From assembly GCA_021234155.1 (NCBI GenBank), contig JAJEKV010000004.1, positions 17,855,310-17,919,309 on the forward strand: 64,000 nucleotides of DNA, given 5' to 3'. Position numbers and translations under genes: made by a program. Position 1 is the stretch's first letter. Each line of letters opens with the position of its first letter. The notes beneath the pieces were generated by a model, which had not been told where the DNA came from, did no database searches, and saw only the letters and a program-made list of their open reading frames with translations. The stretch is from Isoetes taiwanensis. Lineage: Eukaryota > Streptophyta > Lycopodiopsida > Isoetales > Isoetaceae. This document shows, piece after piece, positions 20,706 through 33,334 of this stretch.

Positions 20706-23700
20706 TATATTTAATATGGTTTCAATGGTTAAATAGTTTCAATGGTTATATATGGTTTATATATGTTATGTTGGGTTATATATTTAATATGGTTTCAATG
20801 GTTTAATAGTTTCAATAGTTATATATGGTTTTAATGTGTGGTTTATATGGTCATATTTGTGGTCTTTGGGGCTATATGGTTTTAATGTGTGCTTTTTCAT
20901 TCAGGGAGCATGTGAGATGAGTAAAATGGAGCCAAGGAAGTCCAGCACAGGCCATTGCCCTAGGCTCCAATGGAGGAAGATGGGTTGCTTGTTGTTGCAC
21001 CCTTGCAACCAGACGGTATTTGCAGAGGGCATAATAACTGCAGTTGATCCTTTTGATAGTGTGAATGATGAAAGGCTGGGAGATGAACATCTTGGAGTTG
21101 GCATTGTGAAGCTTCTTATCGAAGTTGATACAATCATGTCCCAGGGAAGCTCTAGTGATTGCATTGTGTGCTCTGGGCTGCTGGAGTCCCAAGCTCAGTT
21201 GAGATGGCCAATTAGATATATTACACACAAGAATGGTGATAGTCTAGAATGCCCTACTGAACTACATACCCCAAGGCCCACCCAAGGCCATGTGGAAGAT
21301 TTGGTGGTCGATGAGCATCCTTTGATCACAAGGAAGAGACGCTATGTTTTTCATAAAAGGCAGCAAGGGTGCCTAAGAGGCCTAGAAGTGACAAATATTT
21401 AGAAAGGATGGAAAGTATGGCACCAACCAGAGAAAATCTAGAGGCAATTAGGGGACAAGAGTGTTGCAACCTAGATTGCACAGTGCAGTACAATGTGGAT
21501 GACCTCGTGCAGATAAGATCCCAATACATTGGACAGCTTCAAAAAGATAGGATTAATTTCATTTACTCCTTGTGTAGGAATTCCAGCTATGATGAAAACA
21601 CAGGAAGGCTACTATATCAATTGAGGGGCATGAAGGTGTGTATGAGAGCATTGAGATGGATTCTTGGGGTGAGCAAGTCTTCATTTTACAGATACTGGGA
21701 GCAGGTTAGAAAAGGGCACAGTTTGTTTCAACATGGTAATGCACTCACTTTGAAACCTAGAGCAAATACTCTCAAGGCCATTGCAGTCTTCAAGAGCTTT
21801 GTGAGATACATGTCTCAATCTATGCCCCACAAGTCGAAGGTGAACGAGCACGGTGTGCGAGTGGTGCAAAGAGTGTTGCCACAACACTACATCCAAAAGG
21901 AGTGCCTTAAAGAGGTCAACTCCATCCTGGAAACTACTGGAGGTAGGCCTCTTTCTCAATCACATTTCAGCAAGTTATGGAGCACTCACTTGAGTGTCCT
22001 ACAACACATGCCATTCTCAAAGTGCAACACTTGCATTCAACTCAAGGATACACTTGCATCAACTGCAATAGAGAAAGAAAGAATGGCAATTAGGGAGCAA
22101 TTTGCAGATCACCAAAGGGACCAAATATCATGTAGACAGCAGTTGTATTGGCGTGGGAGAACATTTTCTAAGATGCAAATGGGACAAATTTTTGTGTATA
22201 ATTCATGATAAGATGGACCAACACAAGACTTTCTTGCCAAAGCTTTTCAGATGAAAGTAAGTCTGGCAGGTGTATTAACACATGGTCATGGAACTGGAAC
22301 ATATGGTCATTTTGTGCTTTATCTATGGAGGGATGATCCAAACTTCCATGTGAGCTCTATTTTCAAGTGCTTGAGAACACTAGAGAAAGGATCGATAGAA
22401 GGGAGGAGGTATTCCCCTTCAGCACCCATTTTTGAGGCTTTGATGGATGATCAACCGCTTTGTTACCAAAGGCAGATAAAAAAGCTCACGTCCAAGGTGT
22501 CTAGTGACAATTATGGAAGGCTTAAAAAGAGTCGAGAAGGCTGCAGCAGGCTTAAAAAGAATGTGAAGATGTTGGGTAGCTGTGTGCAATCTCGAATCGC
22601 GAGTCGAGAATCCCCCAACCAGCCAACAGTCCAGAGTGTACACTCCCTCTTCTCGCCTCGCGAGTCGAGAAATTCGCGACTCGCGAGTCGAGAAGAAGGC
22701 CTGTACTTCCTGGATTGTTGGCAAGCTGAGGTATTCTCAACTCGCCACTCCCTTCTGCATCTCTCCTGCAGTGGAGGATATGCTGTGAGTTAGAATTGCA
22801 GATTCTGTGAAGCAATTCCTATTCTTAGTTCATAGTTAGAAAAAGACATTCCTAGTTATGTTCTGTTATGAAACATTCATAGACAGTCTAGCTATTTCTT
22901 TTGTGAATCATTTCTAGTAATGTTCTGTTAATGCTCTCCAATATCTTACTTCCTAACACCTGTCTCTGATGATTTCTATCTCGGTTGCTTGCTACTACTC
23001 TTACCACTATTCTCACTTGTGCCTGTGCAATGTATTCAATTCAACAACAACCAAGAAAAAGATAACAAAAACAGAAAACAATACAAAAGGAAAACAGATA
23101 ACAGAGAGATTAATGAGAAAACAGAGAACAGTGGAGACAAATGAGATTAATGAGAAAACAGAGAACAGTAGAGACAAAAGAGATTAAAAAAGGGTATGAT
23201 ATTACAAAAACATACCTGGAAGATTTGCTGGATGAGGAGGAAGCTCCCGTGTTCGATTCCATGTGGGTACAGGCGTTCGCAAAGCGTGAATAAGGATTTG
23301 TCGGGCTGGAAATTGTATCAGGCAATAATAAGAGCCTCTAACAACAGAATATAAGTAAAAATACAGTGAAAGACTTACAGAAAACTAAAAAGCAGCAGTA
23401 AAAAAGGCCTAAAACTTAGAGAGAAGCACCTCACTTTCTTCTCAGGCAGTAACGCCCGCTCGAACACTCAATCTGCGCGAAAACTTCGGCGCTGGAAGCG
23501 TCCTGATCCGTCGACCAAGCTGCTGTCATAAGATGGCCTTGGAATGACTCGGTTCGCTCGATCGCCTGACGGGAAAACCGGGCGCTTAAGGAAGGGAGAG
23601 CGCGAAGACTGATCAGAGAAAACAAGGGAGGAAGAATGGTCGGGGGGGAGAGGAAGAGGGTGCAGTTAATTCTGGCTGCACCCTCGAACCTCGTAAAAGT

Positions 23701-23858
23701 GCAATAATAAATATCTGTCACGTGTGGGCCATGCCCTACATGACGTGGCAGTGCGGGTTGCTGACATGGCCACGCTATCAGCCTCTCAAGAGGCGCCACG
23801 TGGCCATGACAAGATATTAAAGGTTATGTTATATGTTTATATATGTTATGTTATGTTA
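20706..23858 (+). repeat. Tandem unit 2 (3.15 kb)
   Basis: Nearly identical to unit 1. Differences cluster at CAG/CTG, for example 22136-22156 (ACAGTTG versus ACAGCAGTTG, GGCAGTGG versus GGCGTGGG) and 22172-22186 (ATGCAGCCGG versus ATGCAAATGGG). Palindromes at 22589-22610, 22650-22671 and 22673-22694. Confidence 0.92.
20917..22793 (+). pseudogene. DUF7869-like transposase-like gene, unit 2, 3'-truncated
   Basis: Same three-frame structure as unit 1 (20917-21402, 21369-22208, 22251-22793). The middle frame closes early at 22208 because of the two CAG-linked differences. It carries the same truncation at the palindrome junction as unit 1, showing that the break came before the duplication. Confidence 0.7.
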
Positions 23859-26800
23859 TATATTTAATATGGTTTCAATGGTTAAATAGTTTCAATGGTT
23901 ATATATGGTTTATATATGTTATGTTGGGTTATATATTTAATATGGTTTCAATGGTTTAATAGTTTCAATAGTTATATATGGTTTTAATGTGTGGTTTATA
24001 TGGTCATATTTGTGGTCTTTGGGGCTATATGGTTTTAATGTGTGCTTTTTCATTCAGGGAGCATGTGAGATGAGTAAAATGGAGCCAAGGAAGTCCAGCA
24101 CAGGCCATTGCCCTAGGCTCCAATGGAGGAAGATGGGTTGCTTGTTGTTGCACCCTTGCAACTGCATCGGTATTTGCAGAGGGGCATAATAACCTGCAGT
24201 TGATCCTTTTGATAGTGTGAATGATGAAAGGTCGAGATGAACATCTTGGAGTTGGCATTGTGAAGCTTCTTATCGAAGTTGATACAATCATGTCCCAGGG
24301 AAGCTCTAGTGATTGCATTGTGTGCTCTCAGGGCTGCTGGAGTCCCAAGCTCAGTTGAGATGGCCAATTAGATATATTACACACAAGAATGGTGATAGCC
24401 TAGAATGCCCTACTGAACTACATACCCCAAGGCCCACCCAAGGCCATGTGGAAGATTTGGTGGTCGATGAGCATCCTTTGATCACAAGGAAGAGACGCTA
24501 TGTTTTTCATAAAAGGCAGCAAGGGTGCCTAAGAGGCCTAGAAGTGACAAATATTTAGAAAGGATGGAAAGTATGGCACCAACCAGAGAAAATCTAGAGG
24601 CAATTAGGGGACAAGAGTGTTGCAACCTAGATTGCACAAAGGCAATAAATGTGGATGACCTCGTGCGAGATAAGATCCCAATACATTGGACAGCTTCAAA
24701 AAGATAGGATTAATTTCATTTACTCCTTGTGTAGGAATTCCAGCTATGATGAAAACACAGGAAGGCTACTATATCAATTGAGGGGCATGAAGGTGTGTAT
24801 GAGAGCATTGAGATGGATTCTTGGGGTGAGCAAGTCTTCATTTTACGATCTTTGGGAGCAAGGTTAGAAAAGGGCACGCTTTTGTTTCAACATGGTAATG
24901 CACTCACTTTGAAACCTAGAGCAAATACTCTCAAGGCCATTGCAGTCTTCAAGAGCTTTGTGAGATACATGTCTCAATCTATGCCCCACAAGTCGAAGGT
25001 GAACGAGCACGGTGTGCGAGTGGTGCAAAGAGTGTTGCCACAACACTACATCCAAAAGGAGTGCCTTAAAGAGGTCAACTCCATCCTGGAAACTATTGGA
25101 GGTAGGCCTCTTTCTCAATCACATTTCAGCAAGTTATGGAGCACTCACTTGAGTGTCCTACAACACATGCCATTCTCAAAGTGCAACACTTGCATTCAAC
25201 TCAAGGATACACTTGCATCAACTGCAATAGAGAAAGAAAGAATGGCAATTAGGGAGCAATTTGCAGATCACCAAAGGGACCAAATATCATGTAGACAGTT
25301 GTATTGGCAGTGGAGAACATTTTCTAAGATGCAGCCGGACAAATTTTTGTGTATAATTCATGATAAGATGGACCAACACAAGACTTTCTTGCCAAAGCTT
25401 TTCAGATGAAAGTAAGTCTGGCAGGTGTATTAACACATGGTCATGGAACTGGAACATATGGTCATTTTGTGCTTTATCTATGGAGGGATGATCCAAACTT
25501 CCATGTGAGCTCTATTTTCAAGTGCTTGAGAACACTAGAGAAAGGATCGATAGAAGGGAGGAGGTATTCCCCTTCAGCACCCATTTTTGAGGCTTTGATG
25601 GATGATCAACCGCTTTGTTACCAAAGGCAGATAAAAAAGCTCACGTCCAAGGTGTCTAGTGAATCAAGGAGGACTTGGGATGATTTCCCCTTACTTGAGA
25701 AAGCACTGCCTGAGGAGCTATGTGTTCAGTTGGACAACTGCTGGAAAGAAAACAAGAATAGATGGATGTTTGGGGCAATGTCATACTTGACAGCAGTGGG
25801 AGTATTCAAAGTTGTGAAAGTGGGATTCATGATGGTTGGGCATACGCATGATGATATAGATGGATTCTTTAAAACTTTCTCCACCAAGCTCAAGAGAGAA
25901 AACGTGACCACTCTCCCTGAACTAATGGATATGTTTGAGAGCTGCATTGACCCCAACCCAATGGCTTTCTTGATGGATGAGGTTGCAGATTGGAAGTCAT
26001 TTGTAGAGCAGGGTATTTTTTAAGCGCCCTATATTTTTATAGGGCCAGAAACAACTGGCTACTGGCCATGTAGAATAAATAACTTGGCGTAGTTTGGCCT
26101 GGCGATATTTTGCACCTTCTTGCTAAAATGGCGTAACTGAACTGGCGCAACTATGATATTTTTATTTTGCTACATTAACAAATTGGCTACGAGCAAATTT
26201 GTGTTGGTTAAGATAGGAACATGCTTTAGTAGTGAAAACTCGATGTTGGCCACAACCACCTAGGCATCTTCCCCAAATAATACGTTCAAATTGCTTTGGA
26301 TCATAGTCCTTATCATCTGCAAATTCATAGCCTTCATCAAGACCCTCAATTTGGCCCATGAAAGTGGACATAGACGATGATATAGTGATGCGCCGCTTTG
26401 TCCTTAATGCCTCAGATCCCAAGAACTCATTTATTCTCTTTTGTAAAGCCCCTTCCATGCTGCATAAATTTGATGATTGGCATCAACAACTACTTTTGCA
26501 CATCTGAATAATTTTGCACAACTGAATAGGGTAAAAACTAACCTGAATTGATGAAGCTAAAGCTTAGATTATAGATGGGAATGGATCTCCATAACCAAAT
26601 CGTGAATACAAACCGGGAGTGCTCTGCAAATGACAATAAAATATAATATTAAAATTATCATCCCATTCATATTCAGAGACTAACATCCCATTTATATTTA
26701 TATTCACATGAATAACGAAACAAATGCATACGAGAAGAAAAGGAGAAATACAGGCTCGACAGGGTAGAATAAACTAAACCTGTATGATGGACATGTGGTC

Positions 26801-28031
26801 GAGATGTAATATGGCCACCCCCTTACCCATTAAAATTTACCTTAGGTTCTAATTGGCTACCCCCGATAAGTTTTTTCCCATGTACAAAAAATCGAATTGG
26901 CCACACCCTGCGCCTAGCTGAATTTAGTAAATATCGAATTGGCTACTAAACGAGTAAAATGTACAAATTCGTGTTTTGAACTGGCCACTACCCTTCGGTC
27001 AGGACATGAACGTATCCTACTCTGGCGTAGCCAACGATTTCTGGAAAAATATGAATGTGTGGCCAACTGGCCCGCCGGGGCCACTAAAAAATACCCTGTT
27101 GTAGAGGGATACTTGCTAGATGGTAAGGACCAGTTGACAGGACACACAAAGCCACTTCAGTTCAAGTTTTGGGTTAGGGATGGAATACCAATCATGTAAT
27201 ATAAGTGGAGACCAGGTGACAAGTTGTGGATGCCTGTACAAGGTATCGAGTTGTGGCAAAGGGGTGCTGCTGGTGAAGTTCTCATTCCTAAAGGGCAGCC
27301 AAAACCACTACCTCCCTTCAAGACTGTCAAAGACTCTAGCCAACTAGTGAAGGGGATCAAGGATTGCATAACGCACTGGGATGATGTTCGAAATGGAAAG
27401 CACACCTCCACTCTTAAGAAAAATCAAATGGACTCCCTAATCAAGTACTGGGAGAAAGTTGTGACATGCTTAGAAACTGAACAACCATGTGGGAGGGAGC
27501 TAAGAGACGGGTTCTTGCCAGAGTCAAAATGGGAGGGTTCTCAAGGTGCAAGCACGTCTAAGAATGCTCACTTGGGTACTAACAAGGGTTCCAAGTGGTT
27601 TGTGGGAAGTAAGGCCTCAAAGCCGAAGTGGTTTGATCTTCCTGAGTGGGATCCCTTTGAGGACATCAAGGAAGGATACTTTGTGCTAGTAAGGCCTGAT
27701 GATGAGGACTGTCCAATATGGTTAGGGGTTCTCTGATGTAACCACCACTATGCCTGATGGAGAGGAGTTGCGTCCTGGATTCCAAATTCAATATTGGGAG
27801 CCGATTGGGAGACACAAGAAGGGCAACTTGAAGGAGCAATACACTGACTGCTGGGAGAAGAAGTGGAGGGCAAATTATGCTGATCCTCAAAGGAGGGAAT
27901 TGGTGGAGTGTGTGGTATGGTCATATCCAAGTTCTCACATTGCAAAGGACAACACACACAAGATCCCAAAAAGGGAGATGGACAAAGCCATGAGCAACCT
28001 CCATGCTTTATCATTGTATGAGGGTACATAA
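23859..28031 (+). pseudogene. DUF7869-like transposase-like gene, unit 3, with its 3' part
   Basis: The most complete copy. The 5' frames (24070-25409) carry many small CAG/CTG-linked differences from units 1-2. The third frame (25406-26023) runs past the palindrome breakpoint into LDNCWKENKNRWMFGAMSYL and MMVGHTHDDIDGFF, the conserved core of this family. After VEQG a possible donor at 26013 could splice to 27112 (TGTTGTAG/AGGGATAC), restoring GYLLDGKDQLTGH and the C-terminal segment to 28031 (YFVLVRPDDEDCPIWLG, then QIQYWEPIG). The C-terminal frame changes at 27198 and about 27733. Possibly once an active transposase; now damaged or misread. Confidence 0.65.
26162..26458 (-). CDS. Unidentified ORF inside the transposase intron
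   Basis: A 99-codon minus-strand frame in the 1.1 kb interval that would be intron of the unit 3 gene. It contains DDKDYDPKQFERIIWG and RCLGGCGQHRVFTTKACSYL, with regularly placed Cys and His that look coding. I do not recognise the family. It may be a captured exon or an unrelated insertion. Confidence 0.3.
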   Translation of the reverse strand: MEGALQKRINEFLGSEALRTKRRITISSSMSTFMGQIEGLDEGYEFADDKDYDPKQFERIIWGRCLGGCGQHRVFTTKACSYLNQHKFARSQFVNVAK

Positions 28032-28139
28032 TATTGAGAAGTTTGAAAACTTTCTCAACTAGTGGTTTGTAAAATTTATGAGGAAAACAAGTAACCCAAT
28101 TCTTTGTGTGTCATGTGTAATTCTATTCAAGCAATCACT

Positions 28140-28765
28140 TCAGAAATTTTTTTTATGGTGTGTGAGTCCCATTTTCAGTCCGAGTCCCAAAATTCAAGAT
28201 TTGTCCCACTTTAATTAAATACGACTTTGAAGAACCTGCAAGAAATAGCGATCCCCAAACAAACCAGAGCCCCAGAAAATGCATGCAATGCATGCATGCA
28301 TGGGAGAGATGCATGCTCGCCCATTCGAGAATACCGATCCGATGGCTTGGATCGATGGCATTCCTGAAACTATAGACCATATCCCTAAAATAATTCAATG
28401 GGTTGTTATAAGAAAAAACATTGATTTAAGATAAAAAAAAAAATCATGTTAGCTCACTGGTTAGATTAGTTAAAGTAGTCTTATTAGGACATTGAGTTAT
28501 TTTGGTAGAGATGAGCCCTCATATTTCAAATTCTAAAATCTGAAGCAAAGCCATATAGAGGCTCGATATGCCATCAAAACCTTAGCCAAACTAGTATTTG
28601 ACATCTCAAAATCATAGGCGCCCCAATCATAAATGAGCATAAGCGAAATGGAGGTGCCTAGAGGCTCCAACATAGAGTTTGGGCAATAGGATCGACGGAT
28701 CCGACGATTGTGGTAGTCCAGGATGCATCTCGTTTAGAATATGTAGCAAAATAACTCCATCACAA
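28140..28765 (+). repeat. Composite of poly-A-linked repeat, ATGC block and SINE-like unit
   Basis: 28140-28228 matches 6140-6190 (opposite strand) and 63080-63155. 28229-28362 matches 5763-5890. 28363-28760 matches the SINE-like unit, with an A-box region at 28448-28464 and a decayed B box at 28507-28517. The same three parts occur near 4.7-6.2 kb in a different order. Confidence 0.65.
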
Positions 28766-29700
28766 CATAACAGATAGCAGAGACGCGGCCTGCATCATCG
28801 ATTTTAGTTTCCTTTCCTTATAAGAAATTTGTTTGCTGCAGCCGCAGCCACATTGAAATGGAGAAAGATGGCCAAAGAGAGCAACATCACTTTTTTTATT
28901 TCCTTAGGTATACCTCAAAAAATGTCCGAGAAAAACCATGCATTAACCTTTAGAGCTTAGCTTGTTTTGTCATGTGGACGTTACTATTGGACTATATGAA
29001 TTGTATATGTTTTGATGATTGTACGAGAAAAAAAAAATGTTATTTTCCAACTCATAAAAGTCAAGCATTCAATTCATCTAAAATTTATCATGCAGAAGTC
29101 TACAAAAGTTGAAACAAATTGCATATTGAAATGTCTATTCGGATAGAGGGTGATAAAGGGTGATGAAGTTAGGGTGTCATCTGACCGTCTATTAACAAAA
29201 CTTGGCTTATCTTAACCAGAACATCTATGGCATTGGGAGGAGCTTCGCATGCTGCTGTGTCTTCGTATATGCCATATGTAGTTGTTTTTTACGGTTCTAG
29301 GCATGCAATGGGCATGCCTGGCAGAGGCAGGACATCAATCATGGCCACAACATCTAGTATGTGTTGCCCTGTTATATCGAGGCCCCAAACTCCACGCCGG
29401 CTTGCTCCTGACCCTCTCAATGACCCCGAACAAATAAAAGGCATCCTTCTCTTTGACAAAGAAGTTCAAACCAAGACTCGGCAAGAAATATGCGTCCTTG
29501 GTAGTCAGCTTGGCAAGGGCAATATCGTTGCATGTTGGTCCATCAAAGAAGAAGTAGATGCCTCAAAATCCCTCCAACTCATCGATCTTGAAGAGGTTCA
29601 GAAGATTATGATTGAGAGTAAAGCACATGTGCGAGAAAAAGCAGAGCATTCAAAGTACATGGCCATGGCCATCTCCTTGTTCTGCCATTTGTTTTGGAAG
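28766..29700 (+). other. Weakly coding region, unrecognised
   Basis: A frame at 29227-29706 translates to PLNDPEQIKGILLFDKEV and LIDLEEVQKIMIESKAHV near its end, which look mildly coding. No family is recognised and the first half is low-complexity. Otherwise AT-rich. Confidence 0.25.
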
Positions 29701-29838
29701 GAGTAATTCGAAGGAGCTTAAAATTTCGTTATGAAATTTTGAGGTGACTTGGAGGGTCACGAGCGGCAGAGCCGCAAGTGGCGCTGCTAGGTCACCTCAA
29801 AATTTCATACGAAATTTTATAGCTCCTTTGAATTCTCC
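29701..29838. mobile_element. Fold-back MITE, 138 bp
   Basis: Long inverted arms: 29701-29748 (GAAGGAGCTTAAAATTTCG..GAGGTGAC) pairs with 29791-29838 (GTCACCTC..CGAAATTTTATAGCTCCTT). The 42-bp loop contains GCGGCAGAGCCGC. A hairpin-type miniature element. Confidence 0.75.
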
Positions 29839-29839
29839 A

Positions 29840-30196
29840 ACGAAAAAAGAGGGAGGGTGAAATTTGCCCTCCAGGATCTGTTGTGCCTTCTGTTTCTGAT
29901 TTTTTGTAGTTTGTTCTCTTCAAATCGGCCTTCTTTCTCTTAATATCGATCTGCAAATCCTTAAATTTGCTCAAGACATGGTCAAAAACAGAGCTCCAGA
30001 TTTCTTGCCATATTTTTGCTCAAGAAGCCGATGCTTCTTTCCCTGCTATGAATGAATCGCACTCTGATCCTTCTGATTCTCCGCTGGCGGCGCCACTTAT
30101 CAAAGGGAGCAGAGCGCCAAAAGGATTTTGGCATCAAATTTCGTTGAGAAAAAATGAGGTGAATATGGGTGAAATTTCGCCCTCCCTCTTTTCGTG
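29840..30196. mobile_element. MITE with about 25-bp terminal inverted repeats
   Basis: CGAAAAAAGAGGGAGGGTGA at 29840 is inverted at 30168-30193 (AAATTTCGCCCTCCCTCTTTTCG). About 355 bp, no transposase. It abuts the fold-back at 29838. Confidence 0.6.
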
Positions 30197-30387
30197 TAAT
30201 AGATATTTGCCATGTGCTCTTGGCTCGTTTTAGCATTCTGCAGTTAATTAGTAGTCCTTTATGAAGAGTGGGCTCCGGTAACCACTTAAGGTATTCACCT
30301 CCCCCTGCGAGCCCATTACATCCTGGCGCAAAGGGCGAGCAGGGAGAGGTGAACCCCTTTAATCGGCAGGCCCAATGTCGACACCTG

Positions 30388-30616
30388 CAGCTCGTTTATC
30401 ACCCTTTATAGCAAGCTTACCATCATCCTCCATAGCTGGGTTATCAGCTCCCAGCCTGATTATCTCCATCCCAACCTGAATCCAGGGGGTTGATCAGGCT
30501 CAGCTCGTTTATCACCCTCCATAGCAAGATTATCATCCTCCAGAACTGTGTTATCAGCTCCCAGCCTGATTATCTCCATCTGGGCCTGAATCCAGGGGGT
30601 TGATCAGGCTCAGCCA
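30388..30616 (+). repeat. 113-bp tandem duplication
   Basis: CAGCTCGTTTATCACCCT starts at 30388 and again at 30501, and the following 113 bp are repeated with few changes. Confidence 0.8.
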
Positions 30617-30707
30617 GGTTCTTACTAAGGTTGGATTCACATGCACCATCGCGACCTTCACCATCATGTAAAATGCCACGCCATTTTACGCCCACCATCA
30701 CGAACCA

Positions 30708-30776
30708 TCACAAATTCACAAAGGGTATAACAGGGCCCCTCATCACAAATTTACAAAGGGTATAACAGGGCCCCTC
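30708..30776 (+). repeat. 35-bp tandem duplication
   Basis: ATCACAAATT(C/T)ACAAAGG plus TATAACAGGGCCCCT occurs twice in succession. Confidence 0.8.
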
Positions 30777-31810
30777 TCCGACCATTGTTGCATGTGAACC
30801 GGCTCTAAGCAGTTGGCCTGTTCCGGCCTCTCACAGTCTGTAATAGCCAATCTAGATCATCTAAATCAACATACCGTGGTTAAGAAAATGTGTAGTTATT
30901 AGGCAAGCCACAGCGCAACACCACATTTATTTTTTATGGTTGAATTGTTATATTTAACACATGCATTTTCCTTTTTGAGGTTATTAATTTAGAACTACAT
31001 ACGTCAGCCAGACTTGGCTCTCACACAAACTTCTATACATTTCATTTGGCAAGCTCACCAGATGGCGTAATTTTCACCAGACATTGCCAATTTTAACGTT
31101 CTTGCAAATTCTGGATTTTTGCATCGAGTATCTAGGGCCCTTTTCAACCACCAAGAAGAGATATTCCAGGAAAAAAAGTCCAAAAACTGTACCACATTCT
31201 GTCAGATTCACAAATGGAGGACAGCCAAACGTTTCCAACACCAATGTTGGTGGTGGGCCAATCTGGTAAACATGACATGAGCAATGTTCCGTAGGATCCA
31301 CTCCCGTTTTCTACATGATGCATGTGCATTAGCAACAAACAAACAGTCCAAACCTTTCTTCCTTCCATGGATTCTGTTATATAACCCTTTCTTCCCTCCA
31401 CGGATTCTGTTATATAGCCCTGATTTTGTAAAGGCTGCCACCATCTCATAACTGGTAAACACACTGACTGTCCAATGCATGAATCTAGAAGACCCTCTTC
31501 CTTTTGCAAAAAGATGAAAGGCAAGAAATTGAAGCTATTAAATAAGGGAGACCCTGTATCTAGTCAGTACCATATCATAAAACCACATTAAAGCTTGAAT
31601 CATTATAAGATACTGCTTTATGCAGCAAGCCTTAACTCGTCTACTTCAAAACTTTGCGAAATTGCTTATTTACTTCAAATATAGCATTCCCACCCCCCCA
31701 GACACAGAGTACATAATAAGGGGTGGCCAAACTCAAGGAATGCTGAAGACAACAAATAACACAAAAATAATCTGCAGTGTCTACGAATCCACAAAACCGG
31801 TACATTCACT
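30777..31810. other. LysM gene 3' flank
   Basis: No protein I can support. Short open frames at 31084-31524 overlap on both strands and look non-coding. A ccGGATTCTGTTATATA phrase is duplicated at 31367-31420. The LysM 3'UTR should end here on the minus strand. Confidence 0.4.
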
Positions 31811-32979
31811 TTACATGGGAATGTTAAGCTTCTCTCCAACAACTATGACATCCCCTTCCAAACCATTTGCTGATCTTATTGAATCGACTGTAACCTGCCA
31901 ACACAACCAAAGTATTAAAGTAATCAGCAAGCCAAATTTTAAAATGTGCAATGACAAAAGTTTTTCAATATGGGTTTTTAAAAATAACACTTGAGAGCGC
32001 TAGGAGTGTAACATGCTTAAGATCTCCTACATTGCTTCCGGCAGCCTTCCGCTGAGACACATTTCGACCCTCTGAATGTTAAAGGCTTCGTCCATTGCCA
32101 GCAGCCAATTTAGGTCCTAGTATGCTGAGAGTCCTAGTATGCTGCAGCCATCTAAAGGGCATTCAAGGTATAGATGCTTGAATCCTATCCTTTTAGCTAA
32201 TAAAATGTAAACACAACTCCAGAAGTAAGGGTCTAATGATGAAACGTCCATAATATGATATTGCATAATCAAAGTCTCCTAGCAGGCCGTAGATATGTTC
32301 TGAATTTGAGATCAATAAATTGCACTTTATAATCAAATCAGAAGCCACTAAATTGATGACAACCTCATTATTGCTGATGCTGCTGGTCAATGTAATATAT
32401 AGACATCACAAGCCCCTAAAACAACCCCCTCCCATCCAACACCAAAAACTATAAGTGACTTGCTTGATAACAAGTTGAAGAATGAGGGGCCAGTAACAAA
32501 ATTAGCATAAAACCAGCAGCATTCGTAAATTACAGCCATAACAAGAGTCATATAAAAGATTACCCCATATTTCCTTGCGAGCCCATAAAGAGTGTCGCCA
32601 TAGTTAACTTCATATGTCTGGCTGACCTTCCCTTTTCTAGGCAGCTTGAATTTCTTAACCGTCTGACTAACAATGCCTTCCGCGGTCTCCTTTAGGGATG
32701 AGTCCTCTCCTCCTTCCTGTTAGGTCATCAAAGGGGTGAACATCAAGCACAAATGGAAAGTAGTGGAATGTAAAATCATCATAAGACATTGACCTTGATC
32801 TCCTCAACTCCTTCATATACTTCAGCGCTTTTCTTTGGCCATAGTGCTTTGAACATACTCCAGGCAATTCCAGTTCCTATAACAGCACCTGCAACTTTGG
32901 CTATAACATAGTCATTGGGCTTGTTATTATCATCTTTGCCAACGCCATTAGCAGCCTTCTTATTTGGTGCTGCAGACAT
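31811..32979 (-). CDS. Small membrane-anchored LysM-domain protein
   Basis: Three coding exons: 32979-32794, 32716-32564 and 31894-31811, all phase 0, giving 140 aa. ATG at 32979 (MSAAPNKKAANG) follows an acceptor (TTGTTAGCAG) and a short untranslated stretch. Residues about 24-47 (YVIAKVAGAVIGTGIAWSMF) form one membrane segment. The LysM domain is split by the last intron: YEVNYGDTLYGLARKYG, then VTVDSIRSANGL, then VVGEKLNIPM at the very C-terminus. LysM domains bind N-acetylglucosamine polymers, though many small plant LysM proteins of this shape have no known ligand. A strong upstream donor CAG/GTATGT at about 33346 suggests a non-coding 5' exon. Frames are clean; a likely functional host gene. 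Confidence 0.88.
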
Positions 32980-33334
32980 CTCTTCCTTTAAGCCTGCTAA
33001 CAAGAAAAACAGAAATGCATGAGACCTTTCATGGCAAAATCAAAAGCATTTCTGCCTTAAACTATGTAATGCAATTGCAGCAAACAAAAAATTGCTTAGG
33101 CATAGGGAATTACTCTGAAGAAGAATAGATTATAAAAAACAAACAGGTACAGGCACGCCTATATTCTTAGAAATAGGAAGCTACTAGGCCGAAGCACATA
33201 ACGCCGGATCTTGGATTTACAAAAAGAGGAGCATGCAGTAGAAGAGGCAAAGGGGACACGCCGGAATATGCTTTACCAATCATCGTTGTCTCGTGTACCT
33301 ATTATTAGTGTAGTTTAAAAAAGACAGTCGACAT

